A stretch of DNA of 64,000 bases from Bradyrhizobium sp. WD16 (GTDB taxonomy: Bacteria > Pseudomonadota > Alphaproteobacteria > Rhizobiales > Xanthobacteraceae), in contig NZ_CP028908.1 of assembly GCF_024181725.1 (NCBI RefSeq), forward strand, positions 3,771,501 through 3,835,500, read 5' to 3'. A program made the translations under genes and the position numbers. Below, in pieces: positions 37,796 through 46,088 of the stretch. Position 1 is the first letter of the stretch, and every line of letters starts with the position of its first letter. Under the pieces are notes generated by a model. That model searched no databases, was not told the origin of the DNA, and saw nothing but the letters and a program-made list of their open reading frames with translations.

Positions 37796-38847
37796 TGCGT
37801 ATCCTGATCGCTACCGACGCCTGGCATCCGCAGGTCAATGGCGTTGTCCGGACGCTGACCATGATGGCCGAGTCGGCCCGCAATCTCGGCGCCGATATCG
37901 GCTTCCTGACGCCGCAATCGTTTCGCACCGTCGCGCTGCCGAGCTATCGGGATTTGCGCGTGGCGCTGCCAAATCCCTGGCAGATCGCCCACCTGATCGA
38001 ACAGGCGCGGCCGGACAACATCCATATCGCGACAGAAGGTCCGATCGGTATATTGGTCCGGCGCTATTGCTGCCGCTACGGGCTGCCTTTCACCACCAGC
38101 TTTCACACCCGTTTTCCTGACTACGTCGCTGCGCGGGTGCCGGTGCCGGAATCCTGGGTCTGGGCGGCGCTGCGCCGGTTCCACGCCCGCAGCGGCGCGG
38201 TGATGGCCGCGACATCGGCGCTCGCCGCCGAATTGCGCGAGCGCGGCTTCCGCAATGTCGTGCTGTGGCCGCGCGGCGTCGACGCCGACCTGTTTCATCC
38301 GCGCAAGATCGATCTCGGCCTGCCGCGTCCGGTGTTTCTCTCGGTCGGCCGCGTCGCCGTGGAAAAGAACCTGGACGCTTTCCTGGAGCTGGATCTGCCC
38401 GGCAGCAAGGTGGTGGTCGGCGATGGTCCGGCCAGATTGGAACTGGAGCGGCGCTATCCTGAAGCCGTCTTTCTCGGCGCCCGCCATGGCGAGGCGCTGG
38501 CGGACGCCTATGCCGCCGCCGATGTTTTCGTGTTTCCGAGTTGCACCGATACCTATGGTCTCGTGGTGCTGGAAGCGTTGGCGAGCGGGGTGCCGGTGGC
38601 GGCATTCCCCGTGACGGGGCCACGTGACGTCATCGGAGCGGCTCCTGTCGGCATGCTCGACGAGGACCTGCGTCGGGCCTGCCTGTCGGCATTGACCGTG
38701 TCTCGGGATGACTGCCGCGCCTTTGCCCTCAGCCATACCTGGGAGGCCTGCGCGCGTGCCTTCATCGACAATGTGATGCGGGTGCGGGCTGAGCATGATG
38801 CCGCCGCAGCGCCGTTGCGGCCGCGGGGCCCTTCGCTGGCTGCTTGA
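37795..38847 (+). CDS. GT4 glycosyltransferase (Agt/mannosyltransferase-like)
   Basis: A 350-residue GT-B transferase. The N-terminal domain reads MRILIATDAWHPQVNGVVRT with the acceptor-side motif PFTTSFHTRFPDYVAAR. The C-terminal donor domain has VFPSCTDTYGLVVLEALASG (the E-x7-E site) and PVTGPRDVIG. It resembles alpha-mannosyl/glucosyltransferases acting on lipids. One-base overlap with the phosphoesterase suggests that diacylglycerol made by that enzyme is glycosylated here. Confidence 0.83.
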   Translation: MRILIATDAWHPQVNGVVRTLTMMAESARNLGADIGFLTPQSFRTVALPSYRDLRVALPNPWQIAHLIEQARPDNIHIATEGPIGILVRRYCCRYGLPFTTSFHTRFPDYVAARVPVPESWVWAALRRFHARSGAVMAATSALAAELRERGFRNVVLWPRGVDADLFHPRKIDLGLPRPVFLSVGRVAVEKNLDAFLELDLPGSKVVVGDGPARLELERRYPEAVFLGARHGEALADAYAAADVFVFPSCTDTYGLVVLEALASGVPVAAFPVTGPRDVIGAAPVGMLDEDLRRACLSALTVSRDDCRAFALSHTWEACARAFIDNVMRVRAEHDAAAAPLRPRGPSLAA

Positions 38848-38928
38848 CGGGAGGGGCGGCGCGAGGCGCTGCGGCGGCAACCCCGGTACTTGCTTGCCTT
38901 CGTCGCGGACGGCGATATAACAAGAAGT

Positions 38929-39909
38929 ATGATCGCACAGCTTCCTGTCACTGCCGCCGATATCGATGCTGCCGCAAGCGTGCTCGCGCCGGTCGCCGTT
39001 CGCACCCCGCTGATCTCTTCGCCGGCGCTGGACGCTCTGACCGGCGGCCGCATCTTCCTCAAGGCTGAGGTGCTGCAGCGAACAGGGTCCTTCAAATTCC
39101 GTGGCGCCTATAATCGCCTCTCCGCCATCCCGGCTTCGGTGCGGGGCGCGGGGGTGGTGGCCTTCTCGTCCGGCAACCATGCCCAGGGCGTCGCCGCGGC
39201 GGCACAGCTGTTCGGCATGGCCGCGACCATCGTCATGCCGGCGGACGCACCGGTATCCAAGCGCGAGCGCACCAAGAGCTATGGCGCGGAGGTCGTGCTC
39301 TACGACCGGTTGCGTGAGGATCGTGAAGCGATCGCAGGGGAGATCGCCGCCGGTCGCGGCGCAACCGTGATCCGGCCCTATGACGATCCTCTGATCATCG
39401 CCGGGCAGGGCACCGCGGGACGGGAGATTTGCGAGGAACTGGCAGTGCGCGGCATCGCACCCGATATCGTCGTGGCGCCGGCTTCTGGCGGCGGCTTGGT
39501 CGCCGGCACGGCGGTAGCGGTCAAGTCGCGCTTTCCCCATGCCGCAGTGATGTCGGCCGAGCCGGAGGGCTACGACGATCACGCCCGCTCGCTCGCGGCG
39601 GGGCATCGCGTCGCCCATGGTGCAAGCGAGCCGACGATCTGCGATGCGTTGATGGCCCAGATCCCCGGCGAAATCACCTTCGCCATCAATGGCGCCCTGC
39701 TGAAGCAAGGTGTCACCGCCACTGATGTGGAAGTCGGTCGTGCCGTTGCCTTCGCCTTCCGGGAGCTCAAATTGGTGGTCGAGCCCGGCGGCGCGGTGGC
39801 GCTGGCGGCACTGCTGGCCGGGCGCTTCGCGGTGAAGGATCGTGCGGTGGTGATTGTCCTGTCCGGCGGCAATGTCGACGCGGATCTCTACACCCGCCTG
39901 ATCGCTTGA
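38929..39909 (+). CDS. Threonine/serine dehydratase (PLP, fold type II)
   Basis: A 326-residue catabolic-type threonine ammonia-lyase or serine racemase. The PLP lysine is K56 in RTGSFKFRGAYNR, the glycine loop appears as ASGGGLVAG, and SSGNHAQGVA binds the substrate carboxylate. No ACT regulatory domain follows, unlike biosynthetic IlvA. ATG 38929 starts at MIAQLPVTAADID; there is weak AAGAAG before it. It is followed by the large repeat cluster at 40 kb. Confidence 0.88.
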   Translation: MIAQLPVTAADIDAAASVLAPVAVRTPLISSPALDALTGGRIFLKAEVLQRTGSFKFRGAYNRLSAIPASVRGAGVVAFSSGNHAQGVAAAAQLFGMAATIVMPADAPVSKRERTKSYGAEVVLYDRLREDREAIAGEIAAGRGATVIRPYDDPLIIAGQGTAGREICEELAVRGIAPDIVVAPASGGGLVAGTAVAVKSRFPHAAVMSAEPEGYDDHARSLAAGHRVAHGASEPTICDALMAQIPGEITFAINGALLKQGVTATDVEVGRAVAFAFRELKLVVEPGGAVALAALLAGRFAVKDRAVVIVLSGGNVDADLYTRLIA

Positions 39910-39964
39910 ATATGCCGGCACGACATCCGCGGATTTGCCGGCCAGGGCTGTCGCCCAGTTAAGC

Positions 39965-40021
39965 TGGTGTCCCGGTTCTAACGTTCGTATCCCTTTGCAG
40001 CGAGCGCCCATACGAACGCTA
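39965..40021 (+). repeat. Palindromic repeat C, copy 2, left part
   Basis: Left tip TGGTGTCCC, arm GGTTCTAACGTTCGTAT, loop, then the start of the right arm ATACGAACGC ending at TA 40020-40021. The rest of this unit (TAGAACC through GGGACACTA) continues at 40183-40200, after an inserted A-15-B pair. Confidence 0.82.
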
Positions 40022-40096
40022 GTGTGGCGTCTCGCAATTGCCTACCGCCTTTGCGGCAAGCCTCTCGTAGGCAATTGCGAGACATAAGCCACACTA
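40020..40096 (+). repeat. Palindromic repeat A, copy 3 (inserted in C)
   Basis: 77 bp, intact tips and 17-bp arms. The 15-bp spacer GCATTTTGATTTTGC (40097-40111) joins it to B3. Together they form a 165-bp unit with TA at 40020-40021 and 40183-40184. Confidence 0.92.
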
Positions 40097-40111
40097 GCAT
40101 TTTGATTTTGC

Positions 40112-40184
40112 TAGTGTCCTTATGTCTCCGAATTGCCGTGCGAGGGTGAGGCAAACGAAGCGGTAATTCGGAGACAGGACACTA
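40112..40184 (+). repeat. Palindromic repeat B, copy 3 (inserted in C)
   Basis: 73 bp, tips TAGTGTCC and GGACACTA, inner arms GTCTCCGAATT and AATTCGGAGAC. Its right TA is where the interrupted C unit resumes. Confidence 0.9.
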
Positions 40185-40200
40185 GAACCAAGGGACACTA
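40183..40200 (+). repeat. Palindromic repeat C, copy 2, right part
   Basis: TAGAACCAAGGGACACTA completes the C unit broken at 40020. The spacer GCATCATTATGATTC (40201-40215) then leads to D3, so the ancestral order was C-15-D. Confidence 0.85.
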
Positions 40201-40215
40201 GCATCATTATGATTC

Positions 40216-40291
40216 TAGTGCGGTTTTGGATCTGACGCTCGAACGGCGAATTCGCTGCAATGCTGATACGAGCGTCAGATCCATCGCACCA
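40216..40291 (+). repeat. Palindromic repeat D, copy 3
   Basis: Left tip TAGTGCGG, arm GGATCTGACGCTCG, right arm CGAGCGTCAGATCC, right tip slightly changed to TCGCACCA. It ends two bases before the stop codon of the - strand gene that follows. Confidence 0.88.
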
Positions 40292-40293
40292 GC

Positions 40294-41526
40294 TCAGCTG
40301 AAGAACGCGATCTTTTCCACCTGGGTCATGCGCCGCAGCGGCGCCATGGGGTCGGGCCGCGGCGTGCTGACCATGCCGCGCGCCAGCAGCGAGGCGCCGA
40401 GCGACAGCGTATCCGCAGACGGTCCATCCGGCACCTGCGCCTCAAACGTCGTGACCTGCATCGTGGCTATCGGATCGGCCGCATCGGCCGATGGATCGCC
40501 GGCGAGCGTCTCCGGTTCGACGGAGTGATGGGGGCTCTCGAGGTCGAGCACGCCGGCCGGCACGTCCGCGACGCTGTTGGCAGCCGGCACGGCAGCAGCG
40601 GTTTTCTCGGTGGGCCCGTCCAAAGCCTCGGCGGCCACAACATGTTCGAGTTCGTCGCCGGCCGTGGCGACCTGGTCCGACGCCAACATCGTCGGCCGAC
40701 CGAGAGCCATCTCGGTCGGCGCGGAGGGAGCCGCTTGCATCGTATCGGCCGCGGCGGAGCTGCCCTCGGTCTCGGTCGCGAGGACGGCAGCTTCGCCTGA
40801 CGGCCCGGCAGCGAGCCATTCGGTCGCTGTGTTCTCGGTCAATGGTGGCGACACCGATGGCGCCGGTTCTGCAGCAGCGGTGACCGAAGCCGCCGGCTTC
40901 AGGGCAGCGAGGCTCACGACGTTTTCCGGCATCGGCGGTGGGGGCGAAGTCGCCGCGCTCGTTGCGGCGGGCGCGTCGCCGCGGGCGATCACTTCGAGTT
41001 CGGTGAGTGCCTGTGCGAAGGCGGTCGCCACCCGTTGATGGAGGTCTTCGGTGACGGTTGGCGCCAGGTTGGCATCGACGGTGTTCGCCTGGGTTTCCAG
41101 GATGTCGCAGATGCGGCCGTCGTAGCCGAGTTCGCGAAATCGCCACGCGACCTCGCGGACGACGCGTACGGCCTTGCGTGCCGGGCCGAAGCTGTCGCCG
41201 CGGCTCAGCTCGGCGATGGCGTCCTCGGTCGAGGCGTGGGCCGCCTCGAGAATGGCGCGGAATGCGGTCAGCGCTTCATCTAGCCTCGCCGTATCGTCCG
41301 GCTGCCCGGCCGCCGCGGTCTGGGCCGCAACTGCGGTTTCGATCCGCGCAACCGCCTCGAGCACCATCGCGGTGTCGGCGTTACGGTTGCGCCGGGCATA
41401 TTCCTTGAGAAACCAGCGGCCCCTGGACGTTTCCATGAAGGCTTCGCTGATCGCTTCGTAATCGGCCTCGGACGGCAGGGCCGCGCTGGCTGACATCGGC
41501 GAGAGTGCGAAGGCGTCGTTGGCCAT
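40294..41526 (-). CDS. Hypothetical Ala/Pro-rich protein
   Basis: A 410-residue protein I do not recognise. Residues 1-190 look ordered and helical (EAISEAFMETSRGRWFLKEY, GYDGRICDILETQANTVD). Residues 190-385 are low-complexity, rich in Ala, Pro, Ser, Thr and Glu. The extreme C terminus, MAPLRRMTQVEKIAFFS, looks like a conserved short motif. The arrangement of ordered ends with a disordered middle suggests a scaffold or regulator. ATG 41526 is chosen because the upstream extension lacks the same character. Family membership needs a profile search. Confidence 0.72.
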   Translation of the reverse strand: MANDAFALSPMSASAALPSEADYEAISEAFMETSRGRWFLKEYARRNRNADTAMVLEAVARIETAVAAQTAAAGQPDDTARLDEALTAFRAILEAAHASTEDAIAELSRGDSFGPARKAVRVVREVAWRFRELGYDGRICDILETQANTVDANLAPTVTEDLHQRVATAFAQALTELEVIARGDAPAATSAATSPPPPMPENVVSLAALKPAASVTAAAEPAPSVSPPLTENTATEWLAAGPSGEAAVLATETEGSSAAADTMQAAPSAPTEMALGRPTMLASDQVATAGDELEHVVAAEALDGPTEKTAAAVPAANSVADVPAGVLDLESPHHSVEPETLAGDPSADAADPIATMQVTTFEAQVPDGPSADTLSLGASLLARGMVSTPRPDPMAPLRRMTQVEKIAFFS

Positions 41527-41633
41527 ATCCCGAACCGTTGCGTATAACCTCGGCGCCTGCCCGGCGTCCCACCCTGGCGGCGCAACCAATTGTCTACGAT
41601 CACCACGAACCGGCTTGAATCGCAATTGAATTG

Positions 41634-42815
41634 ATGCTCCACGCTCCGGAAAAACCAATTGCAGAGCCGGTCGTGGCGCGCCGATTCGCGCGCTGGCTGT
41701 CGCTCGTTTACGGTGCAGTGTTCGGTCTCGGCGGCATCAGCCTGCCGTTCTTTCCGGTCTGGCTCAAAGCGGTGGGGATCGACGTCGGCTGGATCGGTGT
41801 GATCACCGCGCTGCCCTCGTTGACCCGCTTCACCGTGCTGCCGTTTGCCACTGCCCTGGCCGAGCGGCGTGGCCTGTTGCGCCAGGCCATCGTCGGTTTC
41901 GCATTTCTTACTTCAGTCGGCTTCGTCGCCGTCGGCCTCAGCGGCAGCCTCATTCCGATCCTGCTGCTCTACGGCCTGACCGCCTGCGTCTGGACGCCGA
42001 TCGTGCCTTTGGTCGACGGCTACGCCTTGAAGGGTGTTGCGCAGTTCGGGCTTGACTACGGACCGTTGCGTTTATGGGGATCGGCGGCATTCGTCGCCGG
42101 CGCACTGGCCTGCGGGTTGCTGATCGACATGGTGGCGCCACGCCACGTGATCTGGATCATGGTGGCAATGGCGCTGTTCGGCGCCGGAGCGAGTCTCGGG
42201 CTGGTCCCGCTCGCCGCGCGCGGGACGGCAATGGACGCGCCGGCGCGGGACGCGCACCTGCTGCGTCAGCCGGGGTTTCTCGCCGTCATCATCAGCGCCG
42301 CCCTGATCCAGGGCAGCCATGCAGCCTATTACTCCTTCGGCTCGATCGCCTGGCAGAGCGCCGGCTTGAGCGGCCTGACCGTATCGCTGTTGTGGTCGCT
42401 CGGCGTCGTCGCCGAGATCGTCGTGTTCGCGGTATCGCCGCGCTTCACCTGGTCGCCGGCGGTGCTGGTCGCCGTCGGTGCCGCCAGCGCAGTGCTGCGC
42501 TGGAGCGTGACGGCATTGGCGCCGCCGCTGTCATTGCTCGCGCTGGTGCAGATGCTGCATGCCTTTACCTACGGCCTGACGCAGGTCGGCACCGTCGGGC
42601 TGATGCTGCGTCATGTCCCGCCGCATCTGATGGCCACGGCGCAAGGCTATCTGGTCGCGACTTCGGGCATCGTGCTCGGGCTTGCGTATATCGGCTCGGG
42701 ACTGTTGTTCGCCAGATTCGGCGATGGCGCCTATTTTGCCATGGCGGCGATGGGGGCAGCCGGAGGAGCGCTGATCCTGCTGGGTCAGCCCCACAGCGAG
42801 GCATCGGGCGGATAG
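41634..42815 (+). CDS. MFS transporter (nucleoside/phenylpropionate-permease-like)
   Basis: A 393-residue, 12-helix major facilitator of the MFS_1_like/HcaT type. The opening RWLSLVYGAVFGLGGISLPF, then GLDYGPLRLWGSAAFVAGAL, is characteristic of this group. It is an inner-membrane proton-coupled importer or exporter of unknown substrate. ATG 41634 is used; the TTG just before it is less likely. It diverges from the hypothetical gene on the - strand and its last 31 bases overlap the convergent epimerase gene. Confidence 0.85.
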   Translation: MLHAPEKPIAEPVVARRFARWLSLVYGAVFGLGGISLPFFPVWLKAVGIDVGWIGVITALPSLTRFTVLPFATALAERRGLLRQAIVGFAFLTSVGFVAVGLSGSLIPILLLYGLTACVWTPIVPLVDGYALKGVAQFGLDYGPLRLWGSAAFVAGALACGLLIDMVAPRHVIWIMVAMALFGAGASLGLVPLAARGTAMDAPARDAHLLRQPGFLAVIISAALIQGSHAAYYSFGSIAWQSAGLSGLTVSLLWSLGVVAEIVVFAVSPRFTWSPAVLVAVGAASAVLRWSVTALAPPLSLLALVQMLHAFTYGLTQVGTVGLMLRHVPPHLMATAQGYLVATSGIVLGLAYIGSGLLFARFGDGAYFAMAAMGAAGGALILLGQPHSEASGG

Positions 42816-43792
42816 ATCGTGCTGCCGTCGTAACGCAGACCGCCGTCCCGGTCGCGGGCGAGCAGCAAGGGACCATCGAGATCGACTACGCGCGCCTGCT
42901 GCGCCACGACGAGGGCCGGCGCCATGGCGAGCGAGGTCGCCACCATGCATCCGACCATCAGGTCGAAGCCGAGGGCTTGTGCGGCATCGGCGAGGCCGAG
43001 AGCTTCGGTGAGGCCGCCAGTCTTGTCGAGCTTGATATTGATGGCGTCATAGCGGTCGCGCAGCGCCGCGAGCCCGTCGCGGGCGTGCACGCTTTCGTCG
43101 GCGCAAACCGCGATCGGCCGGCGGATGCGGCCGAGCAGGGCATCCTTGCCGGCGGGCAGGGGCTGCTCGACCAGCGTCACGCCGGCCTCGGCGCAGTCCG
43201 CAAGATGGGATTCCAGGGTCTCGTCCCGCCAGGCTTCGTTGGCGTCGACGATCAGTTCGGCATCGGGGGCTGCGGCCCGGACGGCCCGGATACGGGCTCC
43301 GTCTCCATCGCCGCCCAGTTTGACCTTGAGCAGAGGCCGCGTAGCAGCCCTGGCCGCTGCTTGCGCCATGGCCTCCGGGGTGCCGAGGGAGATCGTATAG
43401 GCCGTGGTCAGGGGCTGCGGTGCTGCCCGCCCCAGCAACTCCCACACCCGACGGCCGGCGGTCTTCGCCTCAAGGTCGAGCAGGGCGCAATCCAGGGCAT
43501 TGCGGGCGGCGCCTGGGGCCATGGCGGTTTGCAGGCCAGCCCGGTCCAACCCGGCGGCAAGGGCGCCCTGCATGGCCATGATGGCTGCCAGCGTCGCCTC
43601 CGGGGTCTCCCCATAACGCGGATAGGGGGTGCATTCGCCCACGCCTCTGGTGCGGCCAGCTTCGGTCAGGCGGGTGATCTCGGCCACGACCACCACGGCC
43701 TCCGTTTTGGCGCCACGGCTGATGGTGAAGCTGCCGGCGATCGGAAACCGCTCGATGCCGGCCGAGAGTGTCTGGATGTTTCCGGAAGTCAT
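42785..43792 (-). CDS. L-Ala-D/L-Glu (dipeptide) epimerase, enolase superfamily
   Basis: A 335-residue enzyme recycling murein peptides. Enolase-superfamily residues are visible: the KVKLG lysine pair, the metal ligands in VDANEAW, VEQPLP and ADESVH, and the second lysine in INIKLDKTGG. The N-terminal capping domain has GECTPYPRYGET, matching YkfB/YcjG-like epimerases. It ends inside the MFS transporter gene by 31 bases on the opposite strand. Confidence 0.88.
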   Translation of the reverse strand: MTSGNIQTLSAGIERFPIAGSFTISRGAKTEAVVVVAEITRLTEAGRTRGVGECTPYPRYGETPEATLAAIMAMQGALAAGLDRAGLQTAMAPGAARNALDCALLDLEAKTAGRRVWELLGRAAPQPLTTAYTISLGTPEAMAQAAARAATRPLLKVKLGGDGDGARIRAVRAAAPDAELIVDANEAWRDETLESHLADCAEAGVTLVEQPLPAGKDALLGRIRRPIAVCADESVHARDGLAALRDRYDAINIKLDKTGGLTEALGLADAAQALGFDLMVGCMVATSLAMAPALVVAQQARVVDLDGPLLLARDRDGGLRYDGSTIYPPDASLWG

Positions 43793-44073
43793 TCCAAAAT
43801 CAGAAGATTTATTTTTTCCAAGAGTGTGGTCCTGCCGCAGTATGGCTTTAAATAGGTGGCTGTTAAAGGAATGGTTGTAAATTCATCAGCGGCGATGCGG
43901 GGACGGCATCGCGGAAGGCGTGGGGAATCGTGCTCCATGGAGCTTTCGAGCTACCATATTACCATTTGAGGGTTGTCGAGAAATTGGACATGTCGTCCCG
44001 ACATTGAAAAGCAATCAAGTGAAGAACGTTCACGAAGGCGGGGTGATGCGAGCCCAAGCGCAGATGGACCGGT

Positions 44074-45273
44074 ATGTCCGGCGACAAGGTTCTGGAGGCG
44101 GGCGTCGTGGCTGAAGCGGCGTCCCGGGCGGCTGAGTTGGCGGCCGGCGGCGTGCCGCGCCTTGAACGAGTCAGCGTTCAGGGCAGAGTCGCGCTGCGTG
44201 CCTCGGGAGCCTGGATCGCGGAGCATGCCCGGCTGCTCGAGGGACTGATCGACGATGCCGGGAGTGCCGCGCCCGGCGGCGGCGTCCTCATCGATGTTTC
44301 CGCGGTCGGCAAGCTCGATACCTTCGGCGCCTGGTTACTCGAACGGCTATGCCGCAGCCTTGCCGAGCGCGGCGCCGATGCGAAGATCGCTGGCCTTTCG
44401 GCCGACTATTCCAGCCTGGTCGACGAGGTGCGCCGGGTCGGCACAACCACGCTCGAGCCCTCGCCGCGGATGCCGCTCGCCGCGATGCTCGAGAGCGTGG
44501 GTCGCAACGTGGTCCAGATCGGCGAAACCGTGGTGGCGCTGCTTGCGATGTCCGGCGCGCTCCTTGCCGCGGCGGGGCGGGTCGCGCGGCGGCCGTCGAC
44601 ATTCCGTCTGACCTCGATGATCCATCATCTCGATCAGGTCGGCTGGCGCGCTGTGCCCATCATCATGCTGATCACCTTCCTGATCGGCTGTATCATCGCC
44701 CAGCAGGGAATCTTCCATTTCCGTCAGTTCGGCGCCGACGTGTTCGTGGTGGACATGCTGGGCGTCCTGGTGCTGCGCGAGATCGGCGTGTTGATCGTCG
44801 CCATCATGGTCGCGGGCCGTTCGGGAAGCTCCTACACCGCCGAACTCGGCTCGATGAAAATGCGGGAAGAAATCGATGCACTGCGGACCATGGGCTTCGA
44901 TCCGGTCGAAGTTCTGATCCTGCCGCGTGTTCTCGCGTTGCTCGTCGCGCTGCCGATGCTCGCCTTCATCGGCGGCATGGTGGCGCTCTATGGCGGCGGG
45001 TTGGTGGCTTGGCTCTATGGCGGCGTCGATCCAGACGCCTTCCTGTTCCGGCTGCGGGAGTCGATCTCGATCAGCCATTTCGTCGTCGGTATGGTCAAGG
45101 CGCCCTTCATGGCGCTCACCATCGGTGTCGTGGCGAGCGTCGAGGGACTGCTCGTCGAAGGTAGTGCAGAGTCACTCGGCCAGCACACCACCGCCTCGGT
45201 GGTGAAGTCGATCTTCTTCGTCATCGTCATGGATGGCGTTTTCGCCATCTTCTTCGCATCGATCGGGATCTGA
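44074..45273 (+). CDS. mlaE: MlaE-type ABC transporter permease with STAS domain
   Basis: A 399-residue permease for glycerophospholipid transport between the membranes. Residues about 35-125 form a STAS-like domain (LIDVSAVGKLDTFGAWLLERL); the rest is the MlaE permease (FRQFGADVFVVDMLGVLVLREIGVL, AGRSGSSYTAELGSMKMREEIDAL). ATG 44074 gives the full reading; GTG 44107, with GGAGG upstream, is an alternative. It leads an mlaE-F-D operon with gaps of 2 and 15 bases. No mlaC or lipoprotein gene follows. Confidence 0.9.
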   Translation: MSGDKVLEAGVVAEAASRAAELAAGGVPRLERVSVQGRVALRASGAWIAEHARLLEGLIDDAGSAAPGGGVLIDVSAVGKLDTFGAWLLERLCRSLAERGADAKIAGLSADYSSLVDEVRRVGTTTLEPSPRMPLAAMLESVGRNVVQIGETVVALLAMSGALLAAAGRVARRPSTFRLTSMIHHLDQVGWRAVPIIMLITFLIGCIIAQQGIFHFRQFGADVFVVDMLGVLVLREIGVLIVAIMVAGRSGSSYTAELGSMKMREEIDALRTMGFDPVEVLILPRVLALLVALPMLAFIGGMVALYGGGLVAWLYGGVDPDAFLFRLRESISISHFVVGMVKAPFMALTIGVVASVEGLLVEGSAESLGQHTTASVVKSIFFVIVMDGVFAIFFASIGI

Positions 45274-45275
45274 CC

Positions 45276-46073
45276 ATGGCTTCGCCGACCTCTGTGCAGG
45301 AAGTGGCAACGGCGGCGGGCGATGCCATCATCCGCGTGCGCGATGTCTCCGTCCGTTTCGGCGATCACCTGGTGCTCGACCGTCTCTCGCTCGACGTCGC
45401 GCGGGGCGAGATCCTCGGCTTTGTCGGCCCGTCCGGCGCGGGCAAGTCGGTGCTGCTGCGGACGATTATCGGCCTGGTGCCGAAACTGGGCGGGACCATC
45501 GAGGTGCTGGCGACCGATCTCGATGCCGCCGACGCGGCGACACGGCGCAGCGTCGAGCGGCGCTGGGGTGTGTTGTTCCAGCAGGGCGCGCTGTTCTCGT
45601 CGCTCACGGTGCGGCAGAATATCCAGTTTCCCGTGCGCGAATATTTGAAAGTCTCGGACCGGCTTCTCGACGAAATCACCATGGCCAAACTCGCCATGGT
45701 CGGGCTGCGGCCGGATGCGGCGGACCGTTATCCGTCCGAACTGTCCGGTGGCATGATCAAGCGAGTGGCGCTGGCGCGTGCGCTGGCGCTCGATCCGGAG
45801 ATCGTCTTCCTCGACGAGCCGACGTCGGGGTTGGACCCGATCGGAGCGGGTGCGTTCGATGAACTGGTGCGGACGCTGCAGCGGACGTTGGGCCTGACGG
45901 TGTTCATGGTGACCCACGATCTCGACAGCCTCGCCACGGCCTGCGATCGCATCGCTGTGCTCGGCGACGGCAAGGTGATCGCCCACGGCACGCTGGACGA
46001 CATGCTGGCATCGCGGCATCCCTGGCTGCAGTCCTATTTTCATGGTGCGCGAGCCCGTGCGCTGGCAAGCTAG
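45276..46073 (+). CDS. mlaF: MlaF-type ABC transporter ATP-binding protein
   Basis: A 265-residue cytoplasmic ATPase. Walker A GPSGAGKS near residue 52, signature LSGGMIKRVALARALA, Walker B VFLDEPTSGLDP and the H-loop VTHDLDS are all intact. The MIKRV signature is typical of the Mla/Ttg2A branch. It starts two bases after the permease stop and powers the MlaE/MlaD channel. Confidence 0.92.
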   Translation: MASPTSVQEVATAAGDAIIRVRDVSVRFGDHLVLDRLSLDVARGEILGFVGPSGAGKSVLLRTIIGLVPKLGGTIEVLATDLDAADAATRRSVERRWGVLFQQGALFSSLTVRQNIQFPVREYLKVSDRLLDEITMAKLAMVGLRPDAADRYPSELSGGMIKRVALARALALDPEIVFLDEPTSGLDPIGAGAFDELVRTLQRTLGLTVFMVTHDLDSLATACDRIAVLGDGKVIAHGTLDDMLASRHPWLQSYFHGARARALAS

Positions 46074-46088
46074 TTTCGGAGTAAGTTG

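Noticed and set aside
37654-40011. 785-codon - strand reading over the phosphoesterase, GT4 and dehydratase genes
   Set aside because: High-G+C shadow frame opposite three well-supported genes with intact catalytic motifs.
42074-43855. 593-codon + strand reading across the MFS gene end and the epimerase
   Set aside because: It crosses two convincing genes in other frames, has no domain and no plausible start.
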